Counted from the stretch's first letter, positions 26,347 to 36,429 are shown. The stretch: DNA of 64,000 bases from Streptomyces sp. Tu6071 (GCF_000213055.1 NZ_CM001165.1:5168945-5232944); one strand, 5' to 3'. Notes: generated by a model from the letters alone, not told the origin. Numbers and translations are program-made.

Positions 26347-26547
26347 TCAGATCTGCTGCCGCACCATGGCGACGAAGGCGGCCCAGCGCGCTGCGGGGAA
26401 GACCAGGTGGGCGGCGGAGGGGCGCTTGCTGTCGCGAACGGGGACGAGGGCGGGAAGATCGTCGCTGACCTCGACGCAGGCTCCACCGGTGTCATTGCTG
26501 TATGAGCTCTTGTGCCAGGAGAGCCCGGTCAGGTCGATGTGGTGCAC
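26347..26547 (-). CDS. DUF397 domain protein
   Basis: A 66-residue protein from GTG 26547 behind GGAGGAG. It has the DUF397 hallmarks: LSWHKSSYSNDTGGACVEVS, then VPVRDSKRP and a closing AARWAAFVAMVR. It overlaps the XRE gene by 19 bp. DUF397 proteins act as small antagonists or partners of the adjacent XRE regulator in the WhiJ/BldB-type systems of Streptomyces that influence development. Confidence 0.92.
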   Translation of the reverse strand: MHHIDLTGLSWHKSSYSNDTGGACVEVSDDLPALVPVRDSKRPSAAHLVFPAARWAAFVAMVRQQI

Positions 26548-27371
26548 GGTGTCTCCTCCAAGAGGCACTGAATGAACTTCCGCGATTCCCCGGGCGAAAG
26601 TGCCTGGTCCCGCACGGAATCGTAGCGCCGTTGAAGTGCCTCGACTGCTTCGGAGTGCTCGATCAACTCCCCACGCGCAGCACTTTCCACGTAGGCGACT
26701 GTGCCCCCCTCCAGGAGTCGCAGGAACCAGATGTCCGTGCTCATCAGACGGTAAAGACCGGCGTTGAAAGGCAGCACCTGGATGGTCACATTCCCCTGCG
26801 GCGCTCCCTCCAGCAGGTGCTGCAACTGTGCGCGCCAGCCGTTGGCATCCGTCATGCGGGTCCGGAGAACGGACTCCGAGAGGATCGCCCTGAACGGGGG
26901 CGCGTCCGGCTCGGCCAAGACCGCGCGCCGACTAAGACGCGCCTCTATCTGCCCTTCGAGGTCTGCGCCGGTCAAGCCTCCTAGAGAGAGCGTCTCCCGC
27001 GCGTACTCCCTCGTCTGCAGCAGCCCCGGCAGCACGCTCACCGCGTAGTGCCACAGGCTCACCGCCTCCGCCTCCAACTGCATGTACCGCCGGTACTGCT
27101 CCTTGAACTGCGTCTTGTCGGAGAGCGCCAGCTCCCAGAGCGCGAGCAGTAGCCCCGGCGTCCCGTAGAAGGCATCGAGCGCCTCGACCACCTCCGGGCC
27201 GCCCAGCGTCTCGCCCTTCTCCATCTTGGCGAACAGCGAGTAATCCCAGCCCAACCGGTCCGAGAGCTGGCGAAGGGTCACCTTGTGACTGGAGCGCAAC
27301 TGACGCAGCTCCTGCGCGAAACGGCGTCTCGGCTCCCTGCTGCGTCCAGTGACCGCGCGCCTGTTGGGCAC
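26529..27371 (-). CDS. XRE-family regulator of WhiJ type (DUF5753)
   Basis: A 280-residue protein from GTG 27371 behind GGAAGGAG. Its N-terminal HTH (residues ~17-75) reads RRRFAQELRQLRSSHKVTLR and QLSDRLGWDYSLFAKMEKGE. The remainder is the DUF5753-like effector domain, with YRRYMQLEAEAVSLWHYAVS, VLPGLLQTREYAR, RRAVLAEPDAPPFRAILSES and VTIQVLPFNAGLYRL. It is transcribed with DUF397 and divergently from two small genes at 27566, the standard layout of WhiJ-like modules. A long upstream in-frame extension is not conserved-looking. Confidence 0.92.
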   Translation of the reverse strand: MPNRRAVTGRSREPRRRFAQELRQLRSSHKVTLRQLSDRLGWDYSLFAKMEKGETLGGPEVVEALDAFYGTPGLLLALWELALSDKTQFKEQYRRYMQLEAEAVSLWHYAVSVLPGLLQTREYARETLSLGGLTGADLEGQIEARLSRRAVLAEPDAPPFRAILSESVLRTRMTDANGWRAQLQHLLEGAPQGNVTIQVLPFNAGLYRLMSTDIWFLRLLEGGTVAYVESAARGELIEHSEAVEALQRRYDSVRDQALSPGESRKFIQCLLEETPCTTST

Positions 27372-27565
27372 GGGCGGCTCCTTCCCTGAGTGCGTGGAGG
27401 TTGTGGAATTTGCGCCTTCGGAGGTGGAAGCCCTGTCCGTGTGACGCCTCTCACTGACTTCCCCTGCGGCAACCTCGTAATGCCGGGGCCACGCACAGTA
27501 ATCCACGATGTGTGCGGGCAACGGTCGATGACCGATATCGAGCGACGTCCGAAGGAGCACGTGCC

Positions 27566-27793
27566 ATGAGGGAAGAGACCCAGAAGGAACACGCCGACCG
27601 CCTCGGCGAAGCGATGGCCGCCCGGGACGCCCTCGCGTCCGCCCTGACGGCCGCCGGGATTCAGTTGCCCGCCATGGACGTGCGGCGGGCGTGGGCCGGG
27701 GAAGCGCCGTACGCGCTCGTGCACTTGGGGGTCTGCTCCGCACCCGTCGCGCACGCCCTCGCCGAGGCGCTCTGCCGGGGAGCCGCGCGGTGA
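27566..27793 (+). CDS. Small hypothetical protein next to XRE/DUF397 module
   Basis: A 75-residue protein from ATG 27566 with GAAGGAG eight bases before it. It is helical at the start (EETQKEHADRLGEAMAARDA), then ALTAAGIQLPAMDVRRAWAG and LVHLGVCSAPVAHALAEAL. Such genes regularly stand divergent from XRE/DUF397 pairs in Streptomyces. Its TGA overlaps the next GTG. Confidence 0.75.
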   Translation: MREETQKEHADRLGEAMAARDALASALTAAGIQLPAMDVRRAWAGEAPYALVHLGVCSAPVAHALAEALCRGAAR

Positions 27794-28287
27794 TCGGGGA
27801 GCTCGTGTGGGACGCGCGGCGCGAAGTGCTCGCCATCGTCACGGGACGGCTCGGGCGGTACTGGTGGCTGCGACCGCTCGGCGGCGGGCGCGAGTGGAAC
27901 GCGGGACCCGACGAGGTGCGGAGCCTCCCCGACCCCGGAACGTACGCGAAGGAACCGGCCACCGCCCCCGCGCTCCCCGTCGCCGAGGACGCCCTCGCCT
28001 GCCGCCTCGGCACGACCACCCGCGAGGACATCGCGCACTACACGCGGCTCCTGCGGGAGCAGGCCGAGGCGTTGCTCGGGGCCGGGGTGCCGGAGGAGAC
28101 CGCCGACATGGCCCGTGCCCTGCTCGATTCGCCGCCCTCGCGCGAGGAGCCCGCCTTCGCCGCGTACGCGCACATGCAGGACCTGGCCCGACTGCTCCGC
28201 CACCACCTGCGCCGGGAGGGCGAAGCCTCCACCGCGAGGTGCGAGGCCGCGAGGAGCGAGGTCGCGAGGTGCGAGGCGGCCTCCTGA
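27790..28287 (+). CDS. Hypothetical protein, second gene of the XRE-linked pair
   Basis: A 165-residue protein from GTG 27790 (GTGA overlap with the previous gene). The first 50 residues (IGELVWDARREVLAIVTGRL, GRYWWLRPLGGGREWNA) resemble the SH3-like start of the small protein at 12944-13186, including the LRPxxGGREW motif. A helical central part follows, and the tail shows a short Arg-Cys-Glu-Ala repeat (ARCEAARSEVARCEA). Function unknown. Confidence 0.75.
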   Translation: MIGELVWDARREVLAIVTGRLGRYWWLRPLGGGREWNAGPDEVRSLPDPGTYAKEPATAPALPVAEDALACRLGTTTREDIAHYTRLLREQAEALLGAGVPEETADMARALLDSPPSREEPAFAAYAHMQDLARLLRHHLRREGEASTARCEAARSEVARCEAAS

Positions 28288-28583
28288 GCGCGACCTGGCC
28301 CCGCGCCGCGTTGGACGCCCCCACGGGGGCTCCGGGGGTCGGGGGTGACGGGCCTCTTCCGGAGTGGCCCGTGTGGGGTGTGGGGGAAGTCCATCAGGGG
28401 TGCGGAGGGGGCGCGAGGGCCGTTCGGCCCTGGGGCGGGGGCCGGACGGCGGGGGTGGGGCGGGGGATACTGGGGGCGTGCCGCTTGAGGGCGCGCGCCC
28501 CTGGGGTGCGCCGGTCGGGGCGGCCGTCCCGCCTCGTACCGGAGTCCCGCCATGATCCCCGCACCCGCCCCCCGGACCCTCTC

Positions 28584-29300
28584 GTGAGCGCCGTGCCGCC
28601 CGCCGCGCCCGTCCGCGTGTTCCTGCTCGACGACCACGAGGTCGTACGGCGGGGGCTGCGCGATCTCCTGGAGGCGGAGCCGGACATCGTCGTGGTCGGC
28701 GAGGCCGCCGACGCGCGGGAGGCGCTCGCGCGCGTGCCCGCGACGCGGCCCGACGTCGCCGTGCTCGACGTACGGCTCGGCAGCGCGACCGGCGGGGACC
28801 ACGAAGGCGTCGAGGTGTGCCGGGAGTTGCGCGCCGAACTGCCCGAGCTGGCGTGCCTCATGCTCACGTCCTTCGACGACGACGAGGCGCTCTTCGACGC
28901 CATCATGGCGGGCGCCGCGGGCTACGTGCTCAAGCAGATCAACGGTTCCGACCTTCTCAACGCGGTACGGACCGTCGCCACCGGCACCTCGCTCCTCGAC
29001 CCCCGGATGACGAGCCGCGTCATGGCCCGTATCCGCGAGCCCGAGCCCGAGAAGCCCGCGCCGAGCCGCGCCCTGCCCGGCGAACTCGACCGGCTCTCGC
29101 CGCGTGAGCTGGAGATCCTCGACCTCATCGGCCTCGGCCTCACCAACCGGCAGATCGCCGAACGCCTCTACCTCGCCGAGAAGACCGTCAAGAACCGGGT
29201 CTCGTCGATCCTCGGGAAGCTCGGGGTCGGCCGGCGCATCCAGGCGGCGATGATCGCGGAGCGGCTGCGGGGGACGGACGCGGGGCGCCCGACGGCGTGA
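28584..29300 (+). CDS. NarL/DevR-type response regulator
   Basis: A 238-residue protein from GTG 28584. The receiver domain (10-130) has VFLLDDHEVVRRGLRDLLEA, the phospho-acceptor Asp in VAVLDVRLG, CLMLTSFDDDEA and YVLKQI. The LuxR HTH (170-230) reads LSPRELEILDLIGLGLTNRQ and IAERLYLAEKTVKNRVSSIL. This is the DevR/DosR subgroup, controlled by GAF-containing kinases; such a kinase (31045-32925) is encoded 1.7 kb away. Pairing is likely but not proved. Confidence 0.92.
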   Translation: MSAVPPAAPVRVFLLDDHEVVRRGLRDLLEAEPDIVVVGEAADAREALARVPATRPDVAVLDVRLGSATGGDHEGVEVCRELRAELPELACLMLTSFDDDEALFDAIMAGAAGYVLKQINGSDLLNAVRTVATGTSLLDPRMTSRVMARIREPEPEKPAPSRALPGELDRLSPRELEILDLIGLGLTNRQIAERLYLAEKTVKNRVSSILGKLGVGRRIQAAMIAERLRGTDAGRPTA

Positions 29301-29408
29301 CCGCCGGGCTCGGGAGGGCTGCCGTTGCCGGGTGGTCCGCCGGGCTCAGGAGGGCCGTCGTTGCCGGGTGGTCCGCCAGTCCCCGTACGGCTGCCGTTGC
29401 CGGATGGT
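29301..29408. repeat. Three 36-bp tandem repeats after the response regulator stop
   Basis: Units at 29301, 29337 and 29373 are each 36 bp. They share CCGCCGGGCTC, GGAGGGC and CCGTTGCCGGGTGGT blocks and begin directly after the stop codon. More decayed copies continue to about 29560. They lie between convergent genes, where a terminator would be expected. Confidence 0.75.
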
Positions 29409-29562
29409 TCGCTGGCCCCCCTTCCCGCGCTGTCCGCCCGTCGTCGTATGGCTGTCGTTGCGCGGTGGTCGGCCGGTCCCCCTCCGGCTCCCGTTCCCGC
29501 GCTGTCCGCCCGTCGCCGTACGGCTCCCGCTCCCGTACGGCCCACCCGTCCCCGGTGGGCGC

Positions 29563-30318
29563 TCAGCGGCTGCCGCCCGAGGCCAGCACCAGCGCTCCCG
29601 TGATCCATCGCGCGTCCTCGGAGGCGAGGAAGGCCACGAGCGGGCCGTAGTCGCCCGGCGTGCCGCTGCGGCCCAGCGGCGTCGCCGCGATCGCGCGGGC
29701 CTCCAGCTCCGAGCCGACGTACCCGGCGGCGCGGGTGCCCTCGGTGTCGGAGGCGCCCGGCTGGACCGCGTTGACGCGGATGCCGCGCGGGCCCAGTTCC
29801 TTCGCCGCGATGATCGTGTACGCCTCCAGGGCGCTCTTCGTCGCGACGTACAGGGAGGCGTACGTGGGGTGGCTGAGAGTGCCGCCCGTCGAGACGTTGA
29901 CGACGGAGGCCTCGGTGACGTCCTCCTGCGCGGCCAGCGCCTTCGTCGTCAGCATCGGGGCCAGCATGTTCGTCGTCGTCTCGCGGTGGAACTCCTCCTC
30001 GGTCAGCTCCGTCAGCGGGCCGAAGGCGACGACGCCCGCGTTGTTCACGAGGATGTCGACCGGGCCGTACGCCGCGCGGGTCCGCGCGAACAACTCCCGT
30101 ACCTCCTCCTCGCCCTGCGCCACGTCCGCCCGCACCGCGAGCGCCCTGCCGCCCTTCGCGGTGATCTCCGCGACGACCCGCTCCGCCCCCTCCGCGTCCG
30201 TCCGGTAATTGACCACGACGGCCGCGCCGCTCTCGGCGAGCGCCTTCGCGATCCCCGCGCCGATCCCCTTCGACGCGCCCGTCACCACCGCCGTACGTCC
30301 GGTGTTGTCGCTGCTCAC
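29563..30318 (-). CDS. SDR-family oxidoreductase
   Basis: A 251-residue classical SDR from GTG 30318 behind GGAGGAG. The NAD(P)-binding motif is VVTGASKGIGAGIAKAL, NNAG is at ~90, the catalytic Ser is in VNVSTGGTLS and the YxxxK is YVATK. The C-terminal PGASDTEGTRAAGYVG and WITGALVLASGGS are typical of 3-oxoacyl-ACP-reductase-like enzymes. It lies divergent from the HxlR regulator, which probably controls it. The substrate is unknown. Confidence 0.93.
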   Translation of the reverse strand: MSSDNTGRTAVVTGASKGIGAGIAKALAESGAAVVVNYRTDAEGAERVVAEITAKGGRALAVRADVAQGEEEVRELFARTRAAYGPVDILVNNAGVVAFGPLTELTEEEFHRETTTNMLAPMLTTKALAAQEDVTEASVVNVSTGGTLSHPTYASLYVATKSALEAYTIIAAKELGPRGIRVNAVQPGASDTEGTRAAGYVGSELEARAIAATPLGRSGTPGDYGPLVAFLASEDARWITGALVLASGGSR

Positions 30319-30379
30319 AGTCGCTCCTCCGCTCGGCCCCGGAGGTCGGGGCCTGTGAGATCACCGTAGGGAAGGTGGT

Positions 30380-30398
30380 TACCTGACGGAAGGAGGTA
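30380..30398. promoter_or_regulatory. Candidate HxlR operator
   Basis: TACCT-nine bases-AGGTA is a dyad in the 100-bp gap between the SDR and HxlR starts, next to a T-run (TTTTTTGTAA). HxlR regulators commonly bind such short dyads between divergent redox genes. Confidence 0.45.
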
Positions 30399-30418
30399 CT
30401 TTTTTGTAAGCTCCTGCC

Positions 30419-30910
30419 ATGACGGAAACCCTGGCGGAGAACACGACGCAGGAAGCGGCCGAAGAGGGAGGGCGCGACGCGGGCGGGGGAGCTGTGCCGG
30501 GTGCCATGACGGAGCCGGTGCGACTCGCGACCGCCGGAAGACTCCTCGCTCACGACACCTTCGACCAGAAGTGCGCGTTCCGGCCGATCATGGACCAGAC
30601 GACGAGTCGCTGGGCGACACTGATCATCTCGGCACTCGTCTCGGGGCCGCACCGCTTCACCCAACTGCACGCGCGCGTCGGCGGGATCAGCCAGAAGATG
30701 CTGTCCCAGAACCTCAAGGCACTCGCCAGGGCCGGACTCGTCCACCGTGAGGTCGCCCCGACCAACCCGCCGCAAGTCACCTACACCCTGACGGAGTTGG
30801 GCCTCAGTCTGGCCGGTCCGCTCACGGACCTCATCGGGTGGTACGGAGCGCACGGGGCCGAACTCCTGGCGGCCCAGGAGCGGTACGACGCGGAGCGCGC
30901 GGAGGGGTGA
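30419..30910 (+). CDS. HxlR-family transcriptional regulator
   Basis: A 163-residue protein from ATG 30419. An acidic, disordered ~45-residue leader is unusual for the family. The HxlR winged helix follows: RPIMDQTTSRWATLIISALV, HRFTQLHARVGGISQKMLSQ, NLKALARAGLVHREV and VTYTLTELGLSLAGPL. A single conserved Cys (KCAFRPI) precedes the HTH, where HxlR/YodB-type redox sensors carry theirs. It probably regulates the divergent SDR gene. Confidence 0.92.
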   Translation: MTETLAENTTQEAAEEGGRDAGGGAVPGAMTEPVRLATAGRLLAHDTFDQKCAFRPIMDQTTSRWATLIISALVSGPHRFTQLHARVGGISQKMLSQNLKALARAGLVHREVAPTNPPQVTYTLTELGLSLAGPLTDLIGWYGAHGAELLAAQERYDAERAEG

Positions 30911-31044
30911 GGGGGAGGGGGCCGATTCGGGAGGCGGCTGCTCGGTAGAGGGTCGGCCGAAAGGGGTGCGATCCGAAGGGGGTTGGTCGAGAGCGGGCCC
31001 TGCCCCGGACGGGCTCGGTCTGTGGGGGCGCGCTCACGGCGCGC

Positions 31045-32925
31045 TCACGCGCCCGCCATCGGGGCCGTCCACGTGATCCGCGTGCCCCGGCCGTCGGGTC
31101 CCGTGCCGATGCGGAAGCTTCCCCCGCACTGCTCCGCGCGCGAACCCATGTTGAGCAAGCCCCCGGTCGGGCGGGCCGAGCCGAGGCCCGCGCCGTCGTC
31201 CGTGACCGTGAGGACCACGCGGTCGGCGCCGTCCGGGACGGACAGCTCGATGTCCACGTGGTGCGCCCGCGCGTGCCGCGCCGTGTTGCTCAGCGCCTCC
31301 GCCGTCACCGCGAGCACGTGCTCCCGCAACTCCTCCGGCACCGTACTGTCCACGGGCCCCGCTATCCGCAACGACGGCTGGAAGCCGAGGTGTTGGGCCG
31401 CGAGCTGCACCGTCTCCGCGAGGCGGCGGCGCAGGGCGGGGCCGCCCCGGTCGTCGTCGCTCGTACGGAGCTGATGGATCGTCGAGCGGATGATCTGGAT
31501 CGTCGCGTCCAGGTCGTCGACCGCGCGCCCGACCCGCTCGGACGCCGTCGGGTCCGCGATCGAACGCGTCGCGCTCTGGAGCGTCATGCCGGTCGCGAAG
31601 AGGCGCTGTATCGCGACGTCGTGCAGGTCGCGCGCGATGCGGTCGCGGTCCTGGAGCATCGCCAGCTCCTCCGACTCCTCACGCCTGCGCGCGAGTTCGA
31701 GCGCGATCGCCGCCTGGTCGGCGAAACCGTCGATGAGCGCCGTCTCGGCCGCCGCGAAGCCCTGCCTGCCGGTGCGGCGGCTCAGCCGCAGCGCCCCGCA
31801 CACCGCCGCGTCCACCCGCAACGGCACCGCGACGACCGGCCCGTGCTCCGCGCCGCCCAGCGGCCGGGCGCGCGCGTCCACCCGTACATCCGTCGTCACG
31901 ACGGGCGCCCGCTCCGCCGCCGCGAGCCCCGACAGCGAGCCCGCGACCGGGAGCACCGCGCCGCGTACCGCCTCCGCGCCCTCGCCGTGCGCGACCCGTA
32001 CGACCAGATCACCGGAGCCGGTGGGGAGCAGGACGGTGGCGAGGTCGGCGTCGGCGACCTCCATCGCGCGGCGCGCGACGATCCGCAGCACCTCGTCCGT
32101 ACCGATGCCCGCGAGGAGCGCGCGGGTGATCTCGCCGAGAGCTTCGAGACGGTGCTCGCGGCGGCGGCTCTCCTCGTACAGGCGCGCGTTGTCGATCGCG
32201 ACGCCCGCCGCGATCGAGAGCGTCGTGAGGACGGCCTCGTCGTCGGCGTCGAAGGAGCCCCCGCCGCGCTTCTCGGTGAGGTAGATGTTCCCGAAGACCT
32301 CGTCGCGGATGCGGACGGGGGCGCCGAGGAACGTCCGCATCGGCGGGTGGTGCGCGGGGAAGCCGTAACTGCTCGGGTGCGCGGTCAGGTTGTCCAGGCG
32401 CAGCGGCGAGGGGTGGCTGATCAGTTCGCCGAGGATGCCCTGCCCGCACGGCGCCGGGCCGATCCGCGTCTCCACCTCCGCGTCCATCCCGACCGTCACG
32501 AACTGCGAGAGCCCCGCGCCGTCGTCACCGATGACACCGAGCGCCCCGTACCGCGCCTCGGTGAGCGTCACGGCCGCCTCCACGATGCTCCGCAGCACCT
32601 GCGGCAGATCGAGGTCCCGGCCGAGATCCATCACAGCGGTGAGGAGGGCGTGCATGCGGTCGGGGACGTCGAGGGTGGGGGTGGCGGGGCGGGAGGGGAA
32701 GGGGGAGGGGGTAGTGGTGCGGGGTGGGGTGCGGTCTCCGGTGGTGCAGGGCCGGGTGGCGGTTGGGGTGGTGCGGGGTGGGGCAGCGATTGCCGTGACG
32801 CGGGGTCGTTCTGCCGCGTCGCCGGTACGGGGCGGCTCGGCGTGCGGGAACGGGCAGCGGGCGGCCGGCTCGGTCCCCGGGGTGCCCCCGGCGGCGGCGG
32901 GGCTGGTCTCGTGCGGCTCGCTCAT
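31045..32925 (-). CDS. GAF-domain sensor histidine kinase, DevS/DosT type
   Basis: A 626-residue protein from ATG 32925. After a Pro-rich leader come GAF1 (about 85-240, [20 protein letters not shown], with [20 protein letters not shown]) and GAF2 (about 255-400). HisKA_3 has its H-box in [20 protein letters not shown], and the HATPase domain shows [12 protein letters not shown] and [15 protein letters not shown]. The layout and H-box match DevS/DosT kinases, which sense oxygen, NO or redox through a heme in GAF1. The heme-ligand His could not be verified here. No membrane spans. The likely partner is the DevR-like regulator at 28584. Confidence 0.9.
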   Translation of the reverse strand: MSEPHETSPAAAGGTPGTEPAARCPFPHAEPPRTGDAAERPRVTAIAAPPRTTPTATRPCTTGDRTPPRTTTPSPFPSRPATPTLDVPDRMHALLTAVMDLGRDLDLPQVLRSIVEAAVTLTEARYGALGVIGDDGAGLSQFVTVGMDAEVETRIGPAPCGQGILGELISHPSPLRLDNLTAHPSSYGFPAHHPPMRTFLGAPVRIRDEVFGNIYLTEKRGGGSFDADDEAVLTTLSIAAGVAIDNARLYEESRRREHRLEALGEITRALLAGIGTDEVLRIVARRAMEVADADLATVLLPTGSGDLVVRVAHGEGAEAVRGAVLPVAGSLSGLAAAERAPVVTTDVRVDARARPLGGAEHGPVVAVPLRVDAAVCGALRLSRRTGRQGFAAAETALIDGFADQAAIALELARRREESEELAMLQDRDRIARDLHDVAIQRLFATGMTLQSATRSIADPTASERVGRAVDDLDATIQIIRSTIHQLRTSDDDRGGPALRRRLAETVQLAAQHLGFQPSLRIAGPVDSTVPEELREHVLAVTAEALSNTARHARAHHVDIELSVPDGADRVVLTVTDDGAGLGSARPTGGLLNMGSRAEQCGGSFRIGTGPDGRGTRITWTAPMAGA

Positions 32926-33085
32926 GCTCGTACCGTACGTGGCACCCCCGGGCCCGCGACCAGAGGCCGAGTGGCCCCGAGCGGGGATGGCGGGGATGGG
33001 CGGGGACGGGCGGGCGGCACTGTACGGCGGGGGCGACCGTTCCTGTACGGCGGGGGGCGACCGTCCGTATGGGCGGGGGCGGATG

Positions 33086-33157
33086 GGCCCGTACGGGTGG
33101 GGGTGGACCGGCCCGTATGCGTGGGGGTGGACCGGCCCGTACGGGTGGGGGTGGACC
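33086..33157. repeat. Three 24-bp tandem repeats in kinase-oxidase gap
   Basis: Units at 33086, 33110 and 33134 read GGCCCGTACGGGTGGGGGTG followed by GACC, the middle one with two changes. Degenerate copies flank them. They fill the 450-bp gap between the divergent kinase and oxidase genes. No promoter is obvious in the gap. Confidence 0.75.
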
Positions 33158-33379
33158 GGCCCGTACCGTCCGCCGACCGGCCCTCGGGCGGGAGGCCGAC
33201 CGGCCCCCTGGCCCTTCGCCGACCGGCCCGGAACCTTCCGCGCGGCGGGGTCCGCTCGGCCCTGCCGCCGGGCTTCCGCCGCCGCTGATCATGTGGGGCG
33301 GCCGGAGGAGCACCGCACTCTCTCCCTGCGTGTGAGCCCTCCGGCCGTATCAGCTTTGCGGAAGGAAGGTCGCCGTCCG

Positions 33380-35287
33380 GTGGACGAGGCACTTGAGATG
33401 CGGCAGCGGGACTCGCGACGGAATGCGGGGCGGGACGCGCGGCGGGATTCGCGGCGGCGGACGGAGGAGCGGCGGGAGCGGACCGCCGGGGGCGCGGGTA
33501 CGGCGGGAGCGCCGCCTCCCGCGCGGGAGGCGGCGGGTGGTGCGGGGTCTGGTGGAGCGGGGTCTGGTGGAGCAGCGGTTGTCGCCCCGGGGGCCGTCGC
33601 CCCGGGGGCCGTCGCGTCGAAGCCGGTTCGGCCCGGCTGGGTGGGCTGGCTCACCACGACCGATCACAAGCAGATCGGCACGCTCTACCTGGTCTCCGCG
33701 TTCGTCTTCTTCGTCGTCGGCGGGGTGCTCGCCCTCGTGATGCGCGCCGAACTCGCCCGCCCGGGGATGCAGATCCTGTCGAACGAGCAGTTCAACCAGG
33801 CGTTCACGATGCACGGTTCGATCATGTTGCTGCTCTTCGCGATGCCGCTCTTCACCGGCTTCGCGAACTGGATCATGCCGCTCCAGATCGGCGCGCCTGA
33901 TGTCGCCTTCCCGCGACTGAACATGCTTGCCTTCTGGCTCTTCCTGTGCGGTTCGCTGATCGCGGCCGGTGGTTTCCTGACGCCTGGTGGCGCTGCCGAC
34001 TTCGGCTGGTTCCTCTACGCGCCGCTCTCGGACGCCGTGCACTCGCCCGGTCTCGGCGCGGACCTGTGGATCATGGGCGTGGCGCTCTCGGGCTTCGGCT
34101 CGATCGCGGGCGCGGTCAACTTCATCACCACGATCGTGTGCATGCGTGCGCCGGGGCTGACGATGTTCCGGATGCCGATCTTCACGTGGAACGTGCTGCT
34201 CACGGCCGTACTCGTGCTCATCGTGTTCCCGGTGCTCGCCGCCGCGCTCTTCGCGCTCGAATGCGACCGCAAGTTCGGCTCGCACGTCTTCGACGCGGCG
34301 AACGGCGGGGCGCTGCTGTGGCAGCACCTGTTCTGGTTCTTCGGCCATCCCGAGGTGTACATCCTCGCGCTGCCGTTCTTCGGGATCATTTCCGAGGTGA
34401 TTCCGGTCTTCTCCCGTAAGCCGATGTTCGGTTACGTGGGCCTGATCGGTGCCACGATCGCCATCGCCGGTCTCTCGGTGACCGTGTGGGCGCACCACAT
34501 GTATGTGACGGGCGGGGTGCTGCTGCCGTTCTTCTCCTTCATGACCTTCCTCATCGCCGTGCCGACGGGCGTCAAGTTCTTCAACTGGATCGGCACGATG
34601 TGGAAGGGATCGCTCTCCTTCGAAACCCCCATGCTGTGGGCGGTCGGCTTCCTCGTGACCTTCGTCTTCGGGGGCCTGACCGGTGTCATCCTGGCCGCGC
34701 CACCGCTCGACTTCCACGTCTCGGACTCGTACTTCGTCGTCGCGCACTTCCACTACACGCTGTTCGGCACGGTGGTGTACGCGATGTTCGCCGGATTCCA
34801 CTTCTGGTGGCCGAAGTTCACGGGGAAGATGCTCCACGAACGCCTCGGGAAACTGACCTTCTGGACGCTGACGGCTGGCTTCCACGCGACGTTCCTCGTC
34901 CAGCACTGGCTCGGCGCGGAGGGCATGCCGAGACGGTACGCGGACTACCTCGCGGCGGACGGCTTCACGGCCCTCAACACCGTGTCCACGATCGGATCGT
35001 TCTTGCTCGGTCTGTCGTTCCTTCCGTTCTTTTACAACATCTGGAAGACAGCGAAGTACGGAAAGCGGGTCGAGACCGACGACCCGTGGGGCTTCGGGCG
35101 TTCGCTGGAGTGGGCCACGTCCTGCCCGCCGCCACGCCACAACTTCGTGAAGCTGCCCCGTATCCGCAGCGAGTCCCCGGCCTTCGACCTGCACCACCCG
35201 GACATCGCGGCGCGGGACCAGCGCGAGAACGCCCTGGTGGGGGCGGGAGCGGCGGCGGAAGCGAAGGAAGCGGGGGCGGTTCGGTGA
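33380..35287 (+). CDS. ctaD: Cytochrome c oxidase subunit I (orphan paralog)
   Basis: 635 residues from GTG 33380, chosen for GGAAGG ten bases upstream; ATG 33398 is possible. About 75 N-terminal residues are Arg/Ala/Gly-rich and longer than the usual CtaD leader. The oxidase body has [20 protein letters not shown], the low-spin heme His in [12 protein letters not shown], CuB/cross-link motifs in [15 protein letters not shown] and the HH pair in WAHHMYVTG. The heme a and a3 His appear in [11 protein letters not shown]. Twelve membrane spans are evident. No subunit II, III or assembly gene is adjacent, so it is a second copy outside the main cta operon. A position beside a DevS-like kinase suggests redox-dependent expression (inference). 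Confidence 0.93.
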   Translation: MDEALEMRQRDSRRNAGRDARRDSRRRTEERRERTAGGAGTAGAPPPAREAAGGAGSGGAGSGGAAVVAPGAVAPGAVASKPVRPGWVGWLTTTDHKQIGTLYLVSAFVFFVVGGVLALVMRAELARPGMQILSNEQFNQAFTMHGSIMLLLFAMPLFTGFANWIMPLQIGAPDVAFPRLNMLAFWLFLCGSLIAAGGFLTPGGAADFGWFLYAPLSDAVHSPGLGADLWIMGVALSGFGSIAGAVNFITTIVCMRAPGLTMFRMPIFTWNVLLTAVLVLIVFPVLAAALFALECDRKFGSHVFDAANGGALLWQHLFWFFGHPEVYILALPFFGIISEVIPVFSRKPMFGYVGLIGATIAIAGLSVTVWAHHMYVTGGVLLPFFSFMTFLIAVPTGVKFFNWIGTMWKGSLSFETPMLWAVGFLVTFVFGGLTGVILAAPPLDFHVSDSYFVVAHFHYTLFGTVVYAMFAGFHFWWPKFTGKMLHERLGKLTFWTLTAGFHATFLVQHWLGAEGMPRRYADYLAADGFTALNTVSTIGSFLLGLSFLPFFYNIWKTAKYGKRVETDDPWGFGRSLEWATSCPPPRHNFVKLPRIRSESPAFDLHHPDIAARDQRENALVGAGAAAEAKEAGAVR

Positions 35288-35850
35288 GCGCGGTCGTGCC
35301 CGGCCTGGCGCTGGGCGCTCTCACGGCGTCGGGCTGCGTCTGGTATGTACCGGCGCTCGTCGACCTGCGGGCAGGCGCAGACCGCCCGGTGTCCCGGCGC
35401 CTCGCCGCGCTGGCCTGCCTGAGCGGCTGGGGCACGGCGGGACTCGCTGCGGCACTGCTCCTGACGGGGGCGCCGCTCGCGGTGGCGGGCGCCGGGACGC
35501 TCGCCTGCGTCGCGCTGCGGCTCGCGGCGTGGGTACGGGCCAGGGGCGAGGCGCGCGAGGACGCGGCATGCTGGGCGGCCCTCGACGCACGCCCGGACGT
35601 ACGGCACGCGCCGCACCGCGCGGTCGGCGCGATCATCGCCGTCGGACTGACACTGGCGACGGCGACAGGCATGGCGCTGACGTGGATTCACGCGCGGGGA
35701 GCGCTCGGGGCGGCGCCCGTCGTGGCGGCCCCCGTAGCCCTCGCGGCTTGCACCCTTGCTGGGGCGGTCGTGACGGTGAGGGGGCGAGGGGGTGTGGGGG
35801 GTGTGGTTGCGGTGGACGGACGGGGGTGGCGAGGGTGGCTAAGGCGGTGA
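35284..35850 (+). CDS. Membrane protein coupled to the orphan oxidase subunit
   Basis: A 188-residue protein from GTG 35284, overlapping the ctaD stop as GTGA. Four to five hydrophobic spans are visible ([78 protein letters not shown]). It has a Cys-free soluble loop after span 3. The family is unknown; coupling suggests a structural or assembly role with the oxidase. Confidence 0.75.
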   Translation: MSAVVPGLALGALTASGCVWYVPALVDLRAGADRPVSRRLAALACLSGWGTAGLAAALLLTGAPLAVAGAGTLACVALRLAAWVRARGEAREDAACWAALDARPDVRHAPHRAVGAIIAVGLTLATATGMALTWIHARGALGAAPVVAAPVALAACTLAGAVVTVRGRGGVGGVVAVDGRGWRGWLRR

Positions 35851-36298
35851 GGGCGGGCCGTTCTGCCCGTACCGGGCCTGCCGGGCTCGTTGGTTCAGGC
35901 GCTCGGCGTCCGGACGATGTCGGCGGGGTTCTGGGCGTGGAGTGTTAGGGGGCTGGGGTGCGCGCGTGAGGGTGCTGGGGACTCGGGGTTCGCTTGGGGG
36001 TGAGCGGGGCGGGGGCGGGTGAGGAGGAGGGGAAGGGGCTGGCTTGAGGTGGGGTTTGCGGGGAGCGGGGCTTGTGGTGGGGGTGGTCTTCTCGGGGGGC
36101 CTCGCGTCGGGCGGTCGTTTCCCGAACGCGACAGACCCCACCCTCCCAAAGGGGAGGTGGGCCACCCGCTGCCATCAATTCTTCCGGCTCCGCCTCGCCG
36201 CTCCCGACCAGAACGGCGAATCTGTGGATAACTTCGGGAAATTCGTTACAGCCCTCACTCCAATGAGTGGCTAATTGTGCGTGAAGTTCTGCGGATGG

Positions 36299-36314
36299 GT
36301 GAGTGCTCACTCAC
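36299..36314. promoter_or_regulatory. TetR-type operator palindrome
   Basis: GTGAGTG-ct-CACTCAC is a perfect 7-bp dyad with a 2-bp centre, of the size and symmetry bound by TetR dimers. It lies 270 bp upstream of the membrane-protein start, just past the AT-rich stretch. The TetR gene at 38901 is the likely ligand. Confidence 0.55.
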
Positions 36315-36404
36315 TCCCGAGGTATCCCCCAAGGGCGCCCCATCGCCTCACCCCCGGCCGACCCCCGGGATGAATTTGCTGGCGCTTGGTGTCGACTGTG
36401 GCGC

Positions 36405-36429
36405 GGCGTGCCATAAACTGAGGCACGCC
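36405..36429. promoter_or_regulatory. Second dyad upstream of the membrane protein
   Basis: GGCGTGCC and GGCACGCC are perfect 8-bp inverted repeats separated by ATAAACTGA, 156 bp before the start codon. The AT-rich centre could be a -10 region under the operator. Confidence 0.5.

Noticed and set aside
35945..36310. Minus-strand frame beginning MSTHPSAELHAQLATHWSEG
   Set aside because: The first 50 residues look plausible, but the rest is Pro/Ser-rich, and the region holds operators for the plus-strand gene; not enough support.
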